This document shows, piece by piece, positions 34,580 to 43,967 of a stretch of 64,000 nucleotides of DNA. The notes below the pieces were generated by a model. That model was not told where the DNA came from, ran no database searches, and saw only the letters and a program-made list of their open reading frames with translations. Each line of letters opens with the position of its first letter. Position 1 is the first letter of the stretch. This DNA comes from Candidatus Gastranaerophilales bacterium (lineage in GTDB: Bacteria > Cyanobacteriota > Vampirovibrionia > Gastranaerophilales > Gastranaerophilaceae), in contig CALUWK010000003.1 of NCBI GenBank assembly GCA_944324475.1, forward strand, positions 36,582 through 100,581, given 5' to 3'. Both the position numbers and the translations under genes were made by a program.

Positions 34580-36850
34580 ATGGTAGTTAAAGATAAAAAT
34601 AACAAAAATGAAAAAACTCTTGTTATAGTGGAGTCTCCGGCTAAATCTAAAACTATAGGAAAAATATTAGGCAATAATTACATAATTCAAGCATCAATGG
34701 GACATGTTAGAGATTTAGCATCTAAAGGACTTGGATTTGATATTGAAAATAATTTCAAACCGACTTTTGAAATCATACCTGAAAAGAAAAAAGTTATAAC
34801 AGAATTAAATAAAATAGCAAAAACCGTAGATAGAGTATATTTGGCATCTGACCCAGATAGAGAAGGTGAAGCCATTGCTTGGCATGTTAAAGAATGTCTT
34901 AAATTTCCTGAAGATAAAATATTTAGAATAGTATTTAATGAGATTACTCCAAATGCCATAAAAGAAGCTGTTGCAAATTATCATCAAATAGATATGTTAA
35001 AGGTTGAAGCTCAAAAAACAAGACAAATTTTGGATAAACTTGTTGGTTTTAAAATAAGTCCTATTTTATGGGAAAAGATGAAAAATTATAAACTCTCGGC
35101 AGGTAGAGTTCAGTCTGTAGCACTTAAAATGATTTGTGAAAGAGAAGATGAAATTGAAGCATTTATACCTGTTGAATATTGGAGCATAGAGGCTTTATTA
35201 AATAAATCTAGTGTTGATTTTACTGCAGAATTAGCGAGAATAATTAAAGATGGTAAGGATGAAAAAATTGAGCTTCATAATGAAAATGATGTTAAAAAGG
35301 TTATAAAAAATCTTGAAAAAGCAAAATATGTTGTTTCAAAAATTACCCCAAGGGATACTCAAAGAAAACCACAACCGCCTTTTATAACTTCAACTTTGCA
35401 AAGAGAGGCTAGCTCAAAATTAGGTTATGGTGTGTCTAAGACTATGCAAATTGCTCAAAAATTATATGAGGGAATTGATTTAAAAGATGGTTCAGTTGGT
35501 CTTATTACTTATATGAGAACTGATTCAACAAGAATTTCTGATGATGCCAGAGATTTTGCTAAAGAATATATACTGGAAAATTATGGAAGTGAATATTATC
35601 CCGAAAAGCCAAATGTTTATGTTAAAAAGAAACAAAACACACAAGATGCTCATGAGGCTATACGTCCTTCTTATATAGATAAAACGCCGGATAGTATAAA
35701 ACAATATTTAACAAGTGAGCAATATAAATTATATAAGTTAATTTGGGATAGGTTTATGGCCTCACAAATGACAAATGCAAAAGTTAAAAATTTAACAGTT
35801 GATATTAAAGCAAATGATTATATTTTTAAAATGGGTTCATCTAAGATTGTTTTTGATGGTTTTACAAAGATATATTCCGATACTGAAGATGTTGTCAGTC
35901 AAAAGTTTCCTGATTTAAAAGTCGGAGATGAATTGAATTTTAAGAAATTAAATCCTGAACAACATTTTACTCAACCTCCTGCAAGATTTTCCGAAGCTAG
36001 TCTTGTAAAACAGCTCGAAGAATATGGTATCGGGCGACCTTCCACTTATGCACCTATAATAACTAAAATTCAACAGAGAAATTATGTTGAAAAAACAGAG
36101 ACAAAATCACTAAAACCAACTCCACTGGGTAGAGCTGTGTGTAAACAACTTATTGAACATTTTGAAAAGATTATGGATTATAAGTTTACTGCTCAAATGG
36201 AGGCAAGTCTTGATGATATAGCAGATGATAAAGAAAATAGTGTTGAGTTTTTAAATTCATTTTGGCAACCTTTTTCAAAGACTCTTGATTTGGCGCAAAA
36301 AAATATGAAAAGAGTTGATGTTGAAACTGATAAAATTTGTCCTAATTGCGGAAGAAAGATGGTTGTTAAACTTTCTCGTTATGGAAAACAATTTTTGGCA
36401 TGTTCCGGTTATCCTGAATGTAAAACCGCGCTTCCGATGGAAAATGGTGAAAAACTTGATATTCCTGCAGATGAACCTACAGATAAAAAATGCGAAAAAT
36501 GCGGTTCAAATATGGTTATAAGAACAGGTCCTTATGGAAAATATTATCAGTGTTTAAATGAAAAATGTAAAAAAAGATTTTCAATAGTTGAATCATCAGG
36601 GGTAAAATGCCCGGAATGCGAAAAGGCCGGTAGGGATGGTGAACTTGTTAAGAGAAAATCTCGTTATGGTACATTTTTTTGGGGATGCTCAAAATATCCT
36701 GATTGCTCTTTTGCGCTTTGGGCTGAACCGACAGGCGAAAAATGTCCTGATTGTGGAAGCCTTTTAGTTAAAAAATATTTAAAACGAGGCAATAAAATAG
36801 CTTGTTCAAATAAAAATTGTAAATACTCAAGACCAATGGAAGATGAATGA
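34580..36850 (+). CDS. topA: DNA topoisomerase I
   Basis: A type IA topoisomerase that relaxes negative supercoils. The 756-aa protein starts with a TOPRIM domain (TLVIVESPAKSKTIGKILG, YLASDPDREGEAIAWH). The catalytic Tyr311 lies in GLITYMRTDSTRIS, and GIGRPSTYAPIITKIQQRNYV follows. Four C-terminal Cys4 zinc modules (CPNCGRKM, CEKCGSNM, CPECEKAG, CPDCGSLL with their CxxxxC partners) complete it. The start is 7 bases after dprA. The end overlaps aroE. Confidence 0.98.
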   Translation: MVVKDKNNKNEKTLVIVESPAKSKTIGKILGNNYIIQASMGHVRDLASKGLGFDIENNFKPTFEIIPEKKKVITELNKIAKTVDRVYLASDPDREGEAIAWHVKECLKFPEDKIFRIVFNEITPNAIKEAVANYHQIDMLKVEAQKTRQILDKLVGFKISPILWEKMKNYKLSAGRVQSVALKMICEREDEIEAFIPVEYWSIEALLNKSSVDFTAELARIIKDGKDEKIELHNENDVKKVIKNLEKAKYVVSKITPRDTQRKPQPPFITSTLQREASSKLGYGVSKTMQIAQKLYEGIDLKDGSVGLITYMRTDSTRISDDARDFAKEYILENYGSEYYPEKPNVYVKKKQNTQDAHEAIRPSYIDKTPDSIKQYLTSEQYKLYKLIWDRFMASQMTNAKVKNLTVDIKANDYIFKMGSSKIVFDGFTKIYSDTEDVVSQKFPDLKVGDELNFKKLNPEQHFTQPPARFSEASLVKQLEEYGIGRPSTYAPIITKIQQRNYVEKTETKSLKPTPLGRAVCKQLIEHFEKIMDYKFTAQMEASLDDIADDKENSVEFLNSFWQPFSKTLDLAQKNMKRVDVETDKICPNCGRKMVVKLSRYGKQFLACSGYPECKTALPMENGEKLDIPADEPTDKKCEKCGSNMVIRTGPYGKYYQCLNEKCKKRFSIVESSGVKCPECEKAGRDGELVKRKSRYGTFFWGCSKYPDCSFALWAEPTGEKCPDCGSLLVKKYLKRGNKIACSNKNCKYSRPMEDE

Positions 36851-37713
36851 TGGAAAATAATTATAAATTAGCAATTATAGGCTATCCTATAGGGCATACG
36901 TTAAGTCCTGTCTTGTATAAGGCTGCTTTTAATGAATTAGGCTTAGAATATAGTTATGAGGTTTTGCCTACTCTTCCTGAAGATTTAATTACTCAAATCA
37001 AGCACTTGCGTTCAGGAAAGTATTTTGGTTTTAATGTTACCATTCCTCATAAAGTTCCTGTGACACTTTTTCTTTCAAAATATGATGAATTTGTTAATTT
37101 AACAGGATCGGTTAATGTTGTTAAAATTGAAGATGATTTATCGTTGTCAGGTTACAATACAGATGTATATGGTTTTATGGAAGCAATTCCAAAGGATGTT
37201 GATTTATCAGGTAAAAAAGCGGCAATAATCGGAACAGGCGGAGCTGCAAGAGCTGTTTGTGCGGGATTATTTTATAAAGGTATTTCTAAAATCGATATTT
37301 ATACAAGAAATATAATCAATTCATCTGAGACGTTGTCTACTCTTAGAAGTCGGTTTGATAAAATTGAATTTAAAGCTATTCAAACTTCTCTTATGGATGG
37401 TCTTGAAGATGTTGATATACTTGTGAACACTACACCATTAGGTATGAAAAATTTTGATGAAGATAATTCACCTGTAGATGATAAAAATATTGAAAGTTTA
37501 AAGGAAAATGCTCTTGTTTATGATATAGTATACAATCCTTTAAGAACTGCTTTAATTTCAAAAGCAATAAAATATAATAAAAGATATATTTGTGGACTGG
37601 ATATGTTAATTCATCAAGCAGTAAGAGCTGTTGAAATTTGGACAGGTAAAAAACCTGATTTTAAATCTATGAAAATTAGTGTATTAGAGGAATTTTTAAT
37701 TAAGTTAAGTTAA
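36847..37713 (+). CDS. aroE: Shikimate 5-dehydrogenase
   Basis: AroE reduces 3-dehydroshikimate to shikimate with NADPH. The 288-aa protein shows YPIGHTLSPVLYKAAF, FNVTIPHKVPV with the catalytic Lys, YNTDVYGF, the cofactor motif AAIIGTGGAARAV, NTTPLGM and YDIVYNPLRTALI. The ATG overlaps the topA stop (ATGATG). The second ATG at 36850 is equally possible. Confidence 0.97.
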   Translation: MMENNYKLAIIGYPIGHTLSPVLYKAAFNELGLEYSYEVLPTLPEDLITQIKHLRSGKYFGFNVTIPHKVPVTLFLSKYDEFVNLTGSVNVVKIEDDLSLSGYNTDVYGFMEAIPKDVDLSGKKAAIIGTGGAARAVCAGLFYKGISKIDIYTRNIINSSETLSTLRSRFDKIEFKAIQTSLMDGLEDVDILVNTTPLGMKNFDEDNSPVDDKNIESLKENALVYDIVYNPLRTALISKAIKYNKRYICGLDMLIHQAVRAVEIWTGKKPDFKSMKISVLEEFLIKLS

Positions 37714-37821
37714 TTTTTCCACTCATTGTATGATTTTTTGTTACAATATGGACATGAATATATTTTTTATGTAGTATAGAATAGAAATTGTTAACTCGTG
37801 GTTTATAGAAAAAATAAAAGA

Positions 37822-38484
37822 ATGAATAGTAGCAAATCGATTAGAAAATTTGGCGGCTTTACTTTAGCGGAAGCATTGGTTACTTTGGTAATCATTGGTG
37901 TAATTGCAGCCTTGACCATACCTGCTATTTTAGTAAATACAGAACAACATGAATATAAATCTGCCCTTAAAAAAGCTCTTTCTGCTTTAAATCAGGTAAT
38001 TGAGTTAAATATAGCTCTAGAAGGTTATGGTCCAATTGAAGCAACTGATATGACTAATCCAGATGTTGAGGATAGTTTTTTTGAGATGTTTAGAAATCGT
38101 ATGAACGTAATTTCAACTTCAAAAGCTTATGCTTGGGGTAACACGTCGAATTATGCTTTTTTTACTGCTGATGGTATGAGGTATGAATTTCCTACTACTC
38201 CTGCTATTACAGGTGGTACTTTCTCGGCAAATAATGGAAAATGCGCTACTCCGGGTGGTAATGTTCAAGATGACCTTGGTACTGTTTATGATAAGCCTTG
38301 TTTGATTATTGTCGATGTTAACGGGCAGAGAAGACCAAATCCAAGAAAAACAGCTGGTTCTTATAAAGTTCCTGCTGCAACAGGTAGGTCTAAGATTTTG
38401 GATGTATTCCCTATAGTTGTTACCGATAAGAATGCTTATCCTTTTGGTGTTGTTGCGCAACGTGCAATGTTCCAACACGATTAA
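37822..38484 (+). CDS. Type IV pilin-like/pseudopilin with GFTLAEAL leader
   Basis: A 220-aa protein with a prepilin peptidase site: leader MNSSKSIRKFGG, then FTLAEALVTLVIIGVIAALTIPAIL as the N-terminal pilin helix with Glu5. The globular part has paired cysteines (NGKCATPGG ... KPCLIIVDVNGQ). Start ATG 37822 gives a 12-residue leader. GTG 37798 would give 20. Neither has a good Shine-Dalgarno sequence. It is a stand-alone gene, so its role (pilus, secretion or surface protein) is open. Confidence 0.88.
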   Translation: MNSSKSIRKFGGFTLAEALVTLVIIGVIAALTIPAILVNTEQHEYKSALKKALSALNQVIELNIALEGYGPIEATDMTNPDVEDSFFEMFRNRMNVISTSKAYAWGNTSNYAFFTADGMRYEFPTTPAITGGTFSANNGKCATPGGNVQDDLGTVYDKPCLIIVDVNGQRRPNPRKTAGSYKVPAATGRSKILDVFPIVVTDKNAYPFGVVAQRAMFQHD

Positions 38485-38565
38485 TTGATTTTATATCTTG
38501 ATTGCGTATTATTAGTGTTATTGTATAGCTAAGTTTGTGGTAATTATGTTGTTTTATTAACAATT

Positions 38566-38593
38566 GCCAAGGCAGTCTGTGTATTGCCTTGGC
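38566..38593. terminator. Hairpin between the convergent pilin-like and nrdG genes
   Basis: GCCAAGGCA and TGCCTTGGC form a perfect 9-bp stem with a 10-nt loop. The flanking T-tracts are weak. Confidence 0.6.
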
Positions 38594-38615
38594 TTAAATT
38601 TAATAATGATAAAGA

Positions 38616-39110
38616 TTATTGCTTGCAATGAAGTACAATTTTATTTTCTTTTAAGCTTTTTTGAACATCAATTATTTTCTGATTGGAGCTTCCTACCCAT
38701 TTTAAATTGTTATCATTTAATTCTTTTATAAATTCTCCGTCAACAAGAACATCAATATTGGTTAAATCAATAGTTTTTTTAACTTCTTCCCATAAAAAGC
38801 CAGTATATAACCAAACAGTTTTATTTGGATATTCGTCTTTAACTTTTTTTGCCAATCTTAAAACAGTTTCTCTATTAAACGGGTGTAGAGGATCTCCTCC
38901 TGAAAAGGTAATTCCTGATATGTGTTCTTGAGCAAGTGCTTCAAACAACTCGTTTTCTGCTGCCTCATCGAATTCTATACCACTTGAAGCATCCCATGTT
39001 TGAGGATTTTGACATCCATTGCAACAATGTGTGCATCCAGATGTCCATAGAACTACTCTTAAACCGTCTCCATTCAGCATATCGTCCTTTGTAATATTAT
39101 GATAGTTCAT
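38616..39110 (-). CDS. nrdG: Anaerobic ribonucleoside-triphosphate reductase activating protein
   Basis: A radical-SAM activase that generates the glycyl radical of NrdD. The 164-aa protein has LWTSGCTHCCNGCQNPQTW with cluster cysteines Cys26, Cys30 and Cys33, and GITFSGGDPL. Start ATG 39110 is chosen because AGAGGT lies just before it. The longer frame starting at 39131 runs into a hairpin separating it from nrdD. Confidence 0.95.
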   Translation of the reverse strand: MNYHNITKDDMLNGDGLRVVLWTSGCTHCCNGCQNPQTWDASSGIEFDEAAENELFEALAQEHISGITFSGGDPLHPFNRETVLRLAKKVKDEYPNKTVWLYTGFLWEEVKKTIDLTNIDVLVDGEFIKELNDNNLKWVGSSNQKIIDVQKSLKENKIVLHCKQ

Positions 39111-39129
39111 TTTTACCTCTTTTTCATGC

Positions 39130-39160
39130 AAAAAACCGCCCTGTTAGCAAGACGGTTTTT
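39130..39160 (-). terminator. Terminator/attenuator hairpin between nrdD and nrdG
   Basis: On the minus strand, AAAACCG pairs with CGGTTTTTT across an imperfect loop and ends in a T-run. It should reduce read-through from nrdD into nrdG. Confidence 0.6.
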
Positions 39161-39167
39161 ATAAAAA

Positions 39168-41414
39168 TTACATACTTACTCTGTCTTTTATTTCTTCCAT
39201 TTTATGATCGGCTAATCTTGAGTCGCCTTTAACTCTTGAATATGCAAGGTAGCCATTCATTCTGTCAATTTTTGTGAGATTTTTTGAACCGCAAACAGGA
39301 CAAACATCCATATTTAATTCTTGATGACCACAATCATCACAATATGAAAGAGATAAATTTACACCTTCGTAAAATCCTTTTTTCATAGCACGTTTTAATA
39401 AGGTTTCTACTGCTTTTGTATTATATGAGACAGGATATTTAACATATTGTATTTTTCCGCCATTCATTAAGTCCCAGAACCTTCCTTCAAGATCTTGTTT
39501 TTCAATAGGACTAATTTGTTCGGAAACATGGCAATGAAAAGAATTTGAGACGTATGGTTTATCCGAAACACTTTCAACTATGCCATATTTTTTTCTAAAT
39601 TGTTTTACTTGAAGTCCACAGAGGTTTTCGGCTGGAGTACCATATAGGGCATATAACCAGCCGTCTTCTTTTTTAAATTCTGCTACTTTTTTATTAATAT
39701 ATTCCATAACTTCTATAGCGAAAGCTCCATCTTCCACAAGAGATTTTCCGTTATGGAGTTCTTGTAATTCATTTAGAGCTGTAATTCCGAATGAAGCTGT
39801 GGCAGATTTCAAAAGTGGTTTGATTTTTTCATTGAATTTTAAATGTCCGCCATAAAACCCGCCTTCGCAATATGCCAGAGGATTAACTGAAGCTCTCATT
39901 TCACCTAAATATTCATAAGTTCTAATGTGAATTTTTCTAATTAAATTCATATAATAATCAAGAACTTCATAAAAATCTTTACTTTCCTGTTTTGCTTTAG
40001 CATATATCATTGGTAAGTGTAGAGAAATAGCACCTATGTTAAATCTTCCAACAAAAATAGGTTTATCATTTTCATCGGCAGGTTCCATTCCTCCTCTTTC
40101 ATACCAAGGTGATAAAAATGCTCTGCAACCCATTGGTGATACAACTCTGCCATATTTTTTATACATTGAAGCAACATATCCTTCTCCTGAAAGGCTCAAC
40201 CAATCCGGATACATTGTTTTTTTGGAGCATTCAACTCCTGCGTGAAAAAGTTTTTCAAGCGGTTTTCCCTCGCCATGGAGTTCTTCATCATATAAAAATA
40301 CAATTTTAGGAAACAACACCGGTTTTTTGCATTCTTTTTTGCCTTGTCCGCCTTGACGGGTTTTAAGGCAAGCAAGCGTTGCCATTACTTCAAATTCACC
40401 TTGACCAAGACCTGTAGTTACAGTAATAAAAGGGTAGTCTCCTCTAGATGAAGCTACTGTGTTAAATTTATATTCCCAACCTTGAAAACCTTGCTCAAAA
40501 TCTGATTGAACATCTTTCATAGCCTCTTCGCGAGCTTTTTCAAATGAAAGCCCCATACAAATATATCTATCATATTGTCTTTCGTAAGTTTTTTGAGCAT
40601 ATGGTGCTAAAATTTTATCAACTTCAGGAACGGTAAAACCGCCATATTGTTGACTTGCAGCAGCCATAACAATATCACCTATAACATCAAAAGCTACATC
40701 CAAGCTTTTAGGTTCATTATACCAAATGTTACCCATTTCAAAACCGTCTTTTAGAACTGACGCCACATCAAACAAACAACAATTCATAGTATCTCGTCTT
40801 GCTGACATATCATGGATATATATATATCCTTCTTTTATAGCTTGTTTGTCTTCTACGGTTAAAAAGAATTTTTTGTATAGTTCTTTATTTAATTCATTAA
40901 AAATCAATGAACGTTTAGTGGAAACTAGCGTAGAATCTGCATTTGCATTTTCTTTATCACCTATATACATGATTCTTTGTGATTCTTGATAAACTTTATC
41001 AAGCATATGTACAAAATCTGTTTTATAATTTCTGTAATTTCTATAGCTTTCTGCTACTTTTGGACTTAATGCTTGTAGAGCAGATTCTACAATGTTGTGC
41101 ATTTGAGCTATTTCAACATTGTCTGAGTCCATGTCTATAACGCTTTTATTTACATAAGCGCAGATATCTTTAATTTCTTTTTCACTAAAAGTTACAAGCA
41201 TTCTTGTTGCTGATTTTTTTATGGCATCAACAACTTTTTCGACATTATATTTTTCTTTTGTGCCGTCTTTTTTAATTATGCAAATATTATTAAGATTTCT
41301 TCTTGTAAAATTAATTATATTTACAGGATTTTCGCCATGCTTGATTGCATCAGTAACAGGTTGGTTTGATGCTTGCGTATTTGCAACATTAATATCGTTT
41401 GAAATCTTCTGCAT
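39168..41414 (-). CDS. nrdD: Class III anaerobic ribonucleotide reductase
   Basis: NrdD makes deoxyribonucleotides without oxygen, using a glycyl radical. The 748-aa protein has an N-terminal ATP-cone (IKKDGTKEKYNVEKVVDAIKK, about residues 45-140), the catalytic barrel, a C-terminal zinc site (YCDDCGHQEL ... DVCPVCGS) and the radical loop RMNGYL with Gly721. The radical domain is fused in the normal way, unlike that of PFL here. AGGAGG precedes the ATG. I see no oxygen-dependent reductase in the window. Confidence 0.97.
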   Translation of the reverse strand: MQKISNDINVANTQASNQPVTDAIKHGENPVNIINFTRRNLNNICIIKKDGTKEKYNVEKVVDAIKKSATRMLVTFSEKEIKDICAYVNKSVIDMDSDNVEIAQMHNIVESALQALSPKVAESYRNYRNYKTDFVHMLDKVYQESQRIMYIGDKENANADSTLVSTKRSLIFNELNKELYKKFFLTVEDKQAIKEGYIYIHDMSARRDTMNCCLFDVASVLKDGFEMGNIWYNEPKSLDVAFDVIGDIVMAAASQQYGGFTVPEVDKILAPYAQKTYERQYDRYICMGLSFEKAREEAMKDVQSDFEQGFQGWEYKFNTVASSRGDYPFITVTTGLGQGEFEVMATLACLKTRQGGQGKKECKKPVLFPKIVFLYDEELHGEGKPLEKLFHAGVECSKKTMYPDWLSLSGEGYVASMYKKYGRVVSPMGCRAFLSPWYERGGMEPADENDKPIFVGRFNIGAISLHLPMIYAKAKQESKDFYEVLDYYMNLIRKIHIRTYEYLGEMRASVNPLAYCEGGFYGGHLKFNEKIKPLLKSATASFGITALNELQELHNGKSLVEDGAFAIEVMEYINKKVAEFKKEDGWLYALYGTPAENLCGLQVKQFRKKYGIVESVSDKPYVSNSFHCHVSEQISPIEKQDLEGRFWDLMNGGKIQYVKYPVSYNTKAVETLLKRAMKKGFYEGVNLSLSYCDDCGHQELNMDVCPVCGSKNLTKIDRMNGYLAYSRVKGDSRLADHKMEEIKDRVSM

Positions 41415-41572
41415 TAAAACTTCCTCCTAATTGCATTAAAAGCTTCCCGTATTTGTTTAATTCCTATGGCAAAATATTGCTTCGGTTTTTCTCTATTTCT
41501 ATTATTCTACTACAAATTATTTAGCATGAGTACCGTTTATTTTATTGATATATGATTTATTTTTTAAAAGAT

Positions 41573-41601
41573 AAAAACCACTCCCATATAGAGTGATTTT
41601 T
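41573..41601 (-). terminator. Terminator of the nadE-skp unit
   Basis: On the minus strand, AAAATCACTC pairs with GAGTGGTTTT (G-T wobble) and is followed by T-rich sequence, about 40 bases after the skp-like stop. Confidence 0.7.
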
Positions 41602-41641
41602 ATTTTTAAATTAAAATTTTAGAAAAATTTACTTTACAAAA

Positions 41642-42106
41642 TTATTTTACTAAAGGCAGAATTGAAGATGTAATATCTGTGCCGCCAAAAAGTAGTGAAT
41701 CTTTCCTGAATACTAAATCATAACCCATGGCTTTAGCTTTTTGTGTTATTACTTCATTAAGTTGCTCGTCAACTTGAGTTACTTTTTTAGCGTAATTATC
41801 TTTTATGTTTTTCTTCTTTTGAGTTAATTGTGCTTCATATTTTTTAATAAGTGTTTCCTTGCCTGCTGCGGTTGATTGTTTTTTAATGTCTGCGCTTGCT
41901 GTATCATACCATTTCAACATATCTTGGGTTTGTTTTGCTCGTGTTTCTTCTGCTGATTTTAGTACTTTAGAAGCACTCAATAATTTACCAACATTTACAT
42001 AAGCAACTTTTGATGCTTGAACATCACTAAAAGCAATGTTATTTAATCCAAAACCAAGACCAAATGCAAATGAGCATAAAACAAGTGTTAATAAATTTTT
42101 TTTCAT
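41642..42106 (-). CDS. OmpH/Skp-like periplasmic chaperone
   Basis: A 154-aa protein with an N-terminal signal sequence or anchor (MKKNLLTLVLCSFAFGLGFGL), then the Skp pattern: strand KVAYVNVGKLLSAS, two long charged helices forming the tentacle-like coiled coil (about residues 45-125), and a closing YDLVFRKDSLLFGGTDIT typical of OmpH proteins. It would escort outer-membrane proteins, which agrees with a two-membrane envelope. AAGGAG precedes the ATG. It follows nadE by 10 bases. Confidence 0.85.
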   Translation of the reverse strand: MKKNLLTLVLCSFAFGLGFGLNNIAFSDVQASKVAYVNVGKLLSASKVLKSAEETRAKQTQDMLKWYDTASADIKKQSTAAGKETLIKKYEAQLTQKKKNIKDNYAKKVTQVDEQLNEVITQKAKAMGYDLVFRKDSLLFGGTDITSSILPLVK

Positions 42107-42116
42107 ATTTTTCTCC

Positions 42117-43928
42117 TTATTTTGAGTAATTTATATTTGATATTATTGGTTGTTTAAATTCGATTTTATTAATTGAACGACTGTCAATAACGGGCCCTGG
42201 TGGGGTTATATACCATTTATAAAGTGCCGTATTCAATTTTTTAAAGAATTTATTTAGCCATTGAAATTTGGTTTTTTCATCTAATATATTCTTTTTCTCA
42301 TATAAAAATTTGGATTTCATCATATTATTGATTGATTGATTTAAATTTTCTATTCTCCAAATGACCTCGTCTAAAAATTCGTATGGCATTAAAGCATCTT
42401 CTGCAAGGAGAGTTTTTCCTGTTTTAGGATCTATTGCCAATTCTGCTTGCGGAGGTTTGTTGATAATGGTTTCGGGAATGGCATTTTTTTGTAATCTGTT
42501 TTCATTCATCCAACGGGCAAGTGCAAAAAGTTTTGTTTTTACAATATCTGAAATAGGGGCATATCCTCCTGACATGTCACCGTTTATTGTTGCATAACCC
42601 ATGTATAGTTCCGATTTGTCTGAGGTTGCAATGGGCACTGTGGATTCAAATTCATTTGCCACTCCCCATAAAATCATGGCTCTGCTTCTTGCTTGAATGT
42701 TATCTTGTGTAAACGATTTAGTATATCGGTTAAAAGATGAATTTTGTGCTTTTTTAAATATTTCGTTAAATTTATTTGAAATAGCTTCATGCATATCTTT
42801 TATTGGAATTTCCATAAAATTAATTCCAAGATTTTGAGCTAATTTTTTTGCGTCATTTTCACTGTCGGATGAAGTTAGTTTGGAGGGCATAAAAATTCCA
42901 AAAATATTTTCTTTTCCCAAAGCATCAGCTAAAACAACAGCGCAAATACTGCTATCAAGTCCGCCTGAAAGTCCCAGTACAGCTCTTTTAAAATTATTTT
43001 TTTTGAAATATTCTTTAATTGCAAGAACTATAGCTTTATACGTTCTTTCTAAGTCTGGTAAGTAATCGAGGGAAAATTCTTTTTGAGAATTTAAAGTAAG
43101 TTCAAGTCCTTTTGGTAGGTTGTTAATTATATTTTTTGAATTTAAATTAAGCATGTAAAAATCTTCTTCAAATCCTTTTGCCATTGCGCATAATTCACCC
43201 TTGTCATTGTACATTCTTGAATATCCGTCATAAACAAGTTCATCATTTGCTCCGACCTGGTTTACATAAATATATTTTATTTTGTATTTTTTTGAAATAT
43301 TACTCATCATATTGTGTTTTAGTTGTTCTTTTTTAACTCTAGTACAAGATGAAGAAGGACAAATAATAACATCAACAAAAGGTGCAATTTCTTTTATGGG
43401 GTCAGTTGCGTATAAATTTTTTTCAAAGAAATCAAAATCATTCCAGCTATCTTCACATATAGCAATACCATATTTTATTCCATTTAAATTAATTATTCTA
43501 TTTTCTTTATTTATTTTTGCTGGTTCAAAATACCTGTAATCATTATGTTCGGCATAATTTGCAAGTAGAGTTTTTCTTATAATTTTTTTTATTTCTTTGT
43601 TTTGAATAAAAGCTACTGAATTATAAAAAGGTTTACCAAATTTTTCTTTGTTTTCTTCAGCAAAACCTATTAGAACCGCAGTATTTGTTGTTATATTTTT
43701 AATTTCATCAAGTGCTTTTTTTAATTGGTCTTTTATAAAAGAATATCTTGTTAAAATGTCTCCTATCGGATAACCAATTAAAAAAAGTTCAGGAAAAATA
43801 ATTAAATCAGCATTTATTTCGTTTGCTTTTTTAATTGTTTCAATAGCTTTATTTTTATTATATTCAATGTCTCCTGATATTGGGTTCATTTGAGCCATTA
43901 CTATTATGTTTGAATTTTTATTTTTCAT
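42117..43928 (-). CDS. nadE: Glutamine-dependent NAD+ synthase
   Basis: The last step of NAD synthesis, with ammonia from glutamine. The 603-aa protein joins an N-terminal nitrilase-type glutaminase (FPELFLIGYP with Glu, RKTLLANYAE with Lys, GIAICEDSW with Cys) to a synthetase domain (AVLGLSGGLDSSICAVVLADALG, TSDKSELYMGYATINGDMSGGYAPI). There is no Shine-Dalgarno sequence. TGCTAAAAT lies 7 nt before the ATG. Confidence 0.97.
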   Translation of the reverse strand: MKNKNSNIIVMAQMNPISGDIEYNKNKAIETIKKANEINADLIIFPELFLIGYPIGDILTRYSFIKDQLKKALDEIKNITTNTAVLIGFAEENKEKFGKPFYNSVAFIQNKEIKKIIRKTLLANYAEHNDYRYFEPAKINKENRIINLNGIKYGIAICEDSWNDFDFFEKNLYATDPIKEIAPFVDVIICPSSSCTRVKKEQLKHNMMSNISKKYKIKYIYVNQVGANDELVYDGYSRMYNDKGELCAMAKGFEEDFYMLNLNSKNIINNLPKGLELTLNSQKEFSLDYLPDLERTYKAIVLAIKEYFKKNNFKRAVLGLSGGLDSSICAVVLADALGKENIFGIFMPSKLTSSDSENDAKKLAQNLGINFMEIPIKDMHEAISNKFNEIFKKAQNSSFNRYTKSFTQDNIQARSRAMILWGVANEFESTVPIATSDKSELYMGYATINGDMSGGYAPISDIVKTKLFALARWMNENRLQKNAIPETIINKPPQAELAIDPKTGKTLLAEDALMPYEFLDEVIWRIENLNQSINNMMKSKFLYEKKNILDEKTKFQWLNKFFKKLNTALYKWYITPPGPVIDSRSINKIEFKQPIISNINYSK

Positions 43929-43935
43929 AAAATTA

Positions 43936-43944
43936 ATTTTAGCA
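43936..43944 (-). promoter_or_regulatory. Extended -10 of nadE, leaderless arrangement
   Basis: Minus-strand TGCTAAAAT (TAAAAT at 43936-43941) ends 7 nt before the ATG. Confidence 0.55.
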
Positions 43945-43967
43945 TAAAATAGCTAAAGGAGAGTTGA

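Noticed and set aside
41415..41560. NrdR boxes upstream of nrdD
   Set aside because: No pair of ACACTATATATAGTGT-like 16-mers can be found in this stretch.
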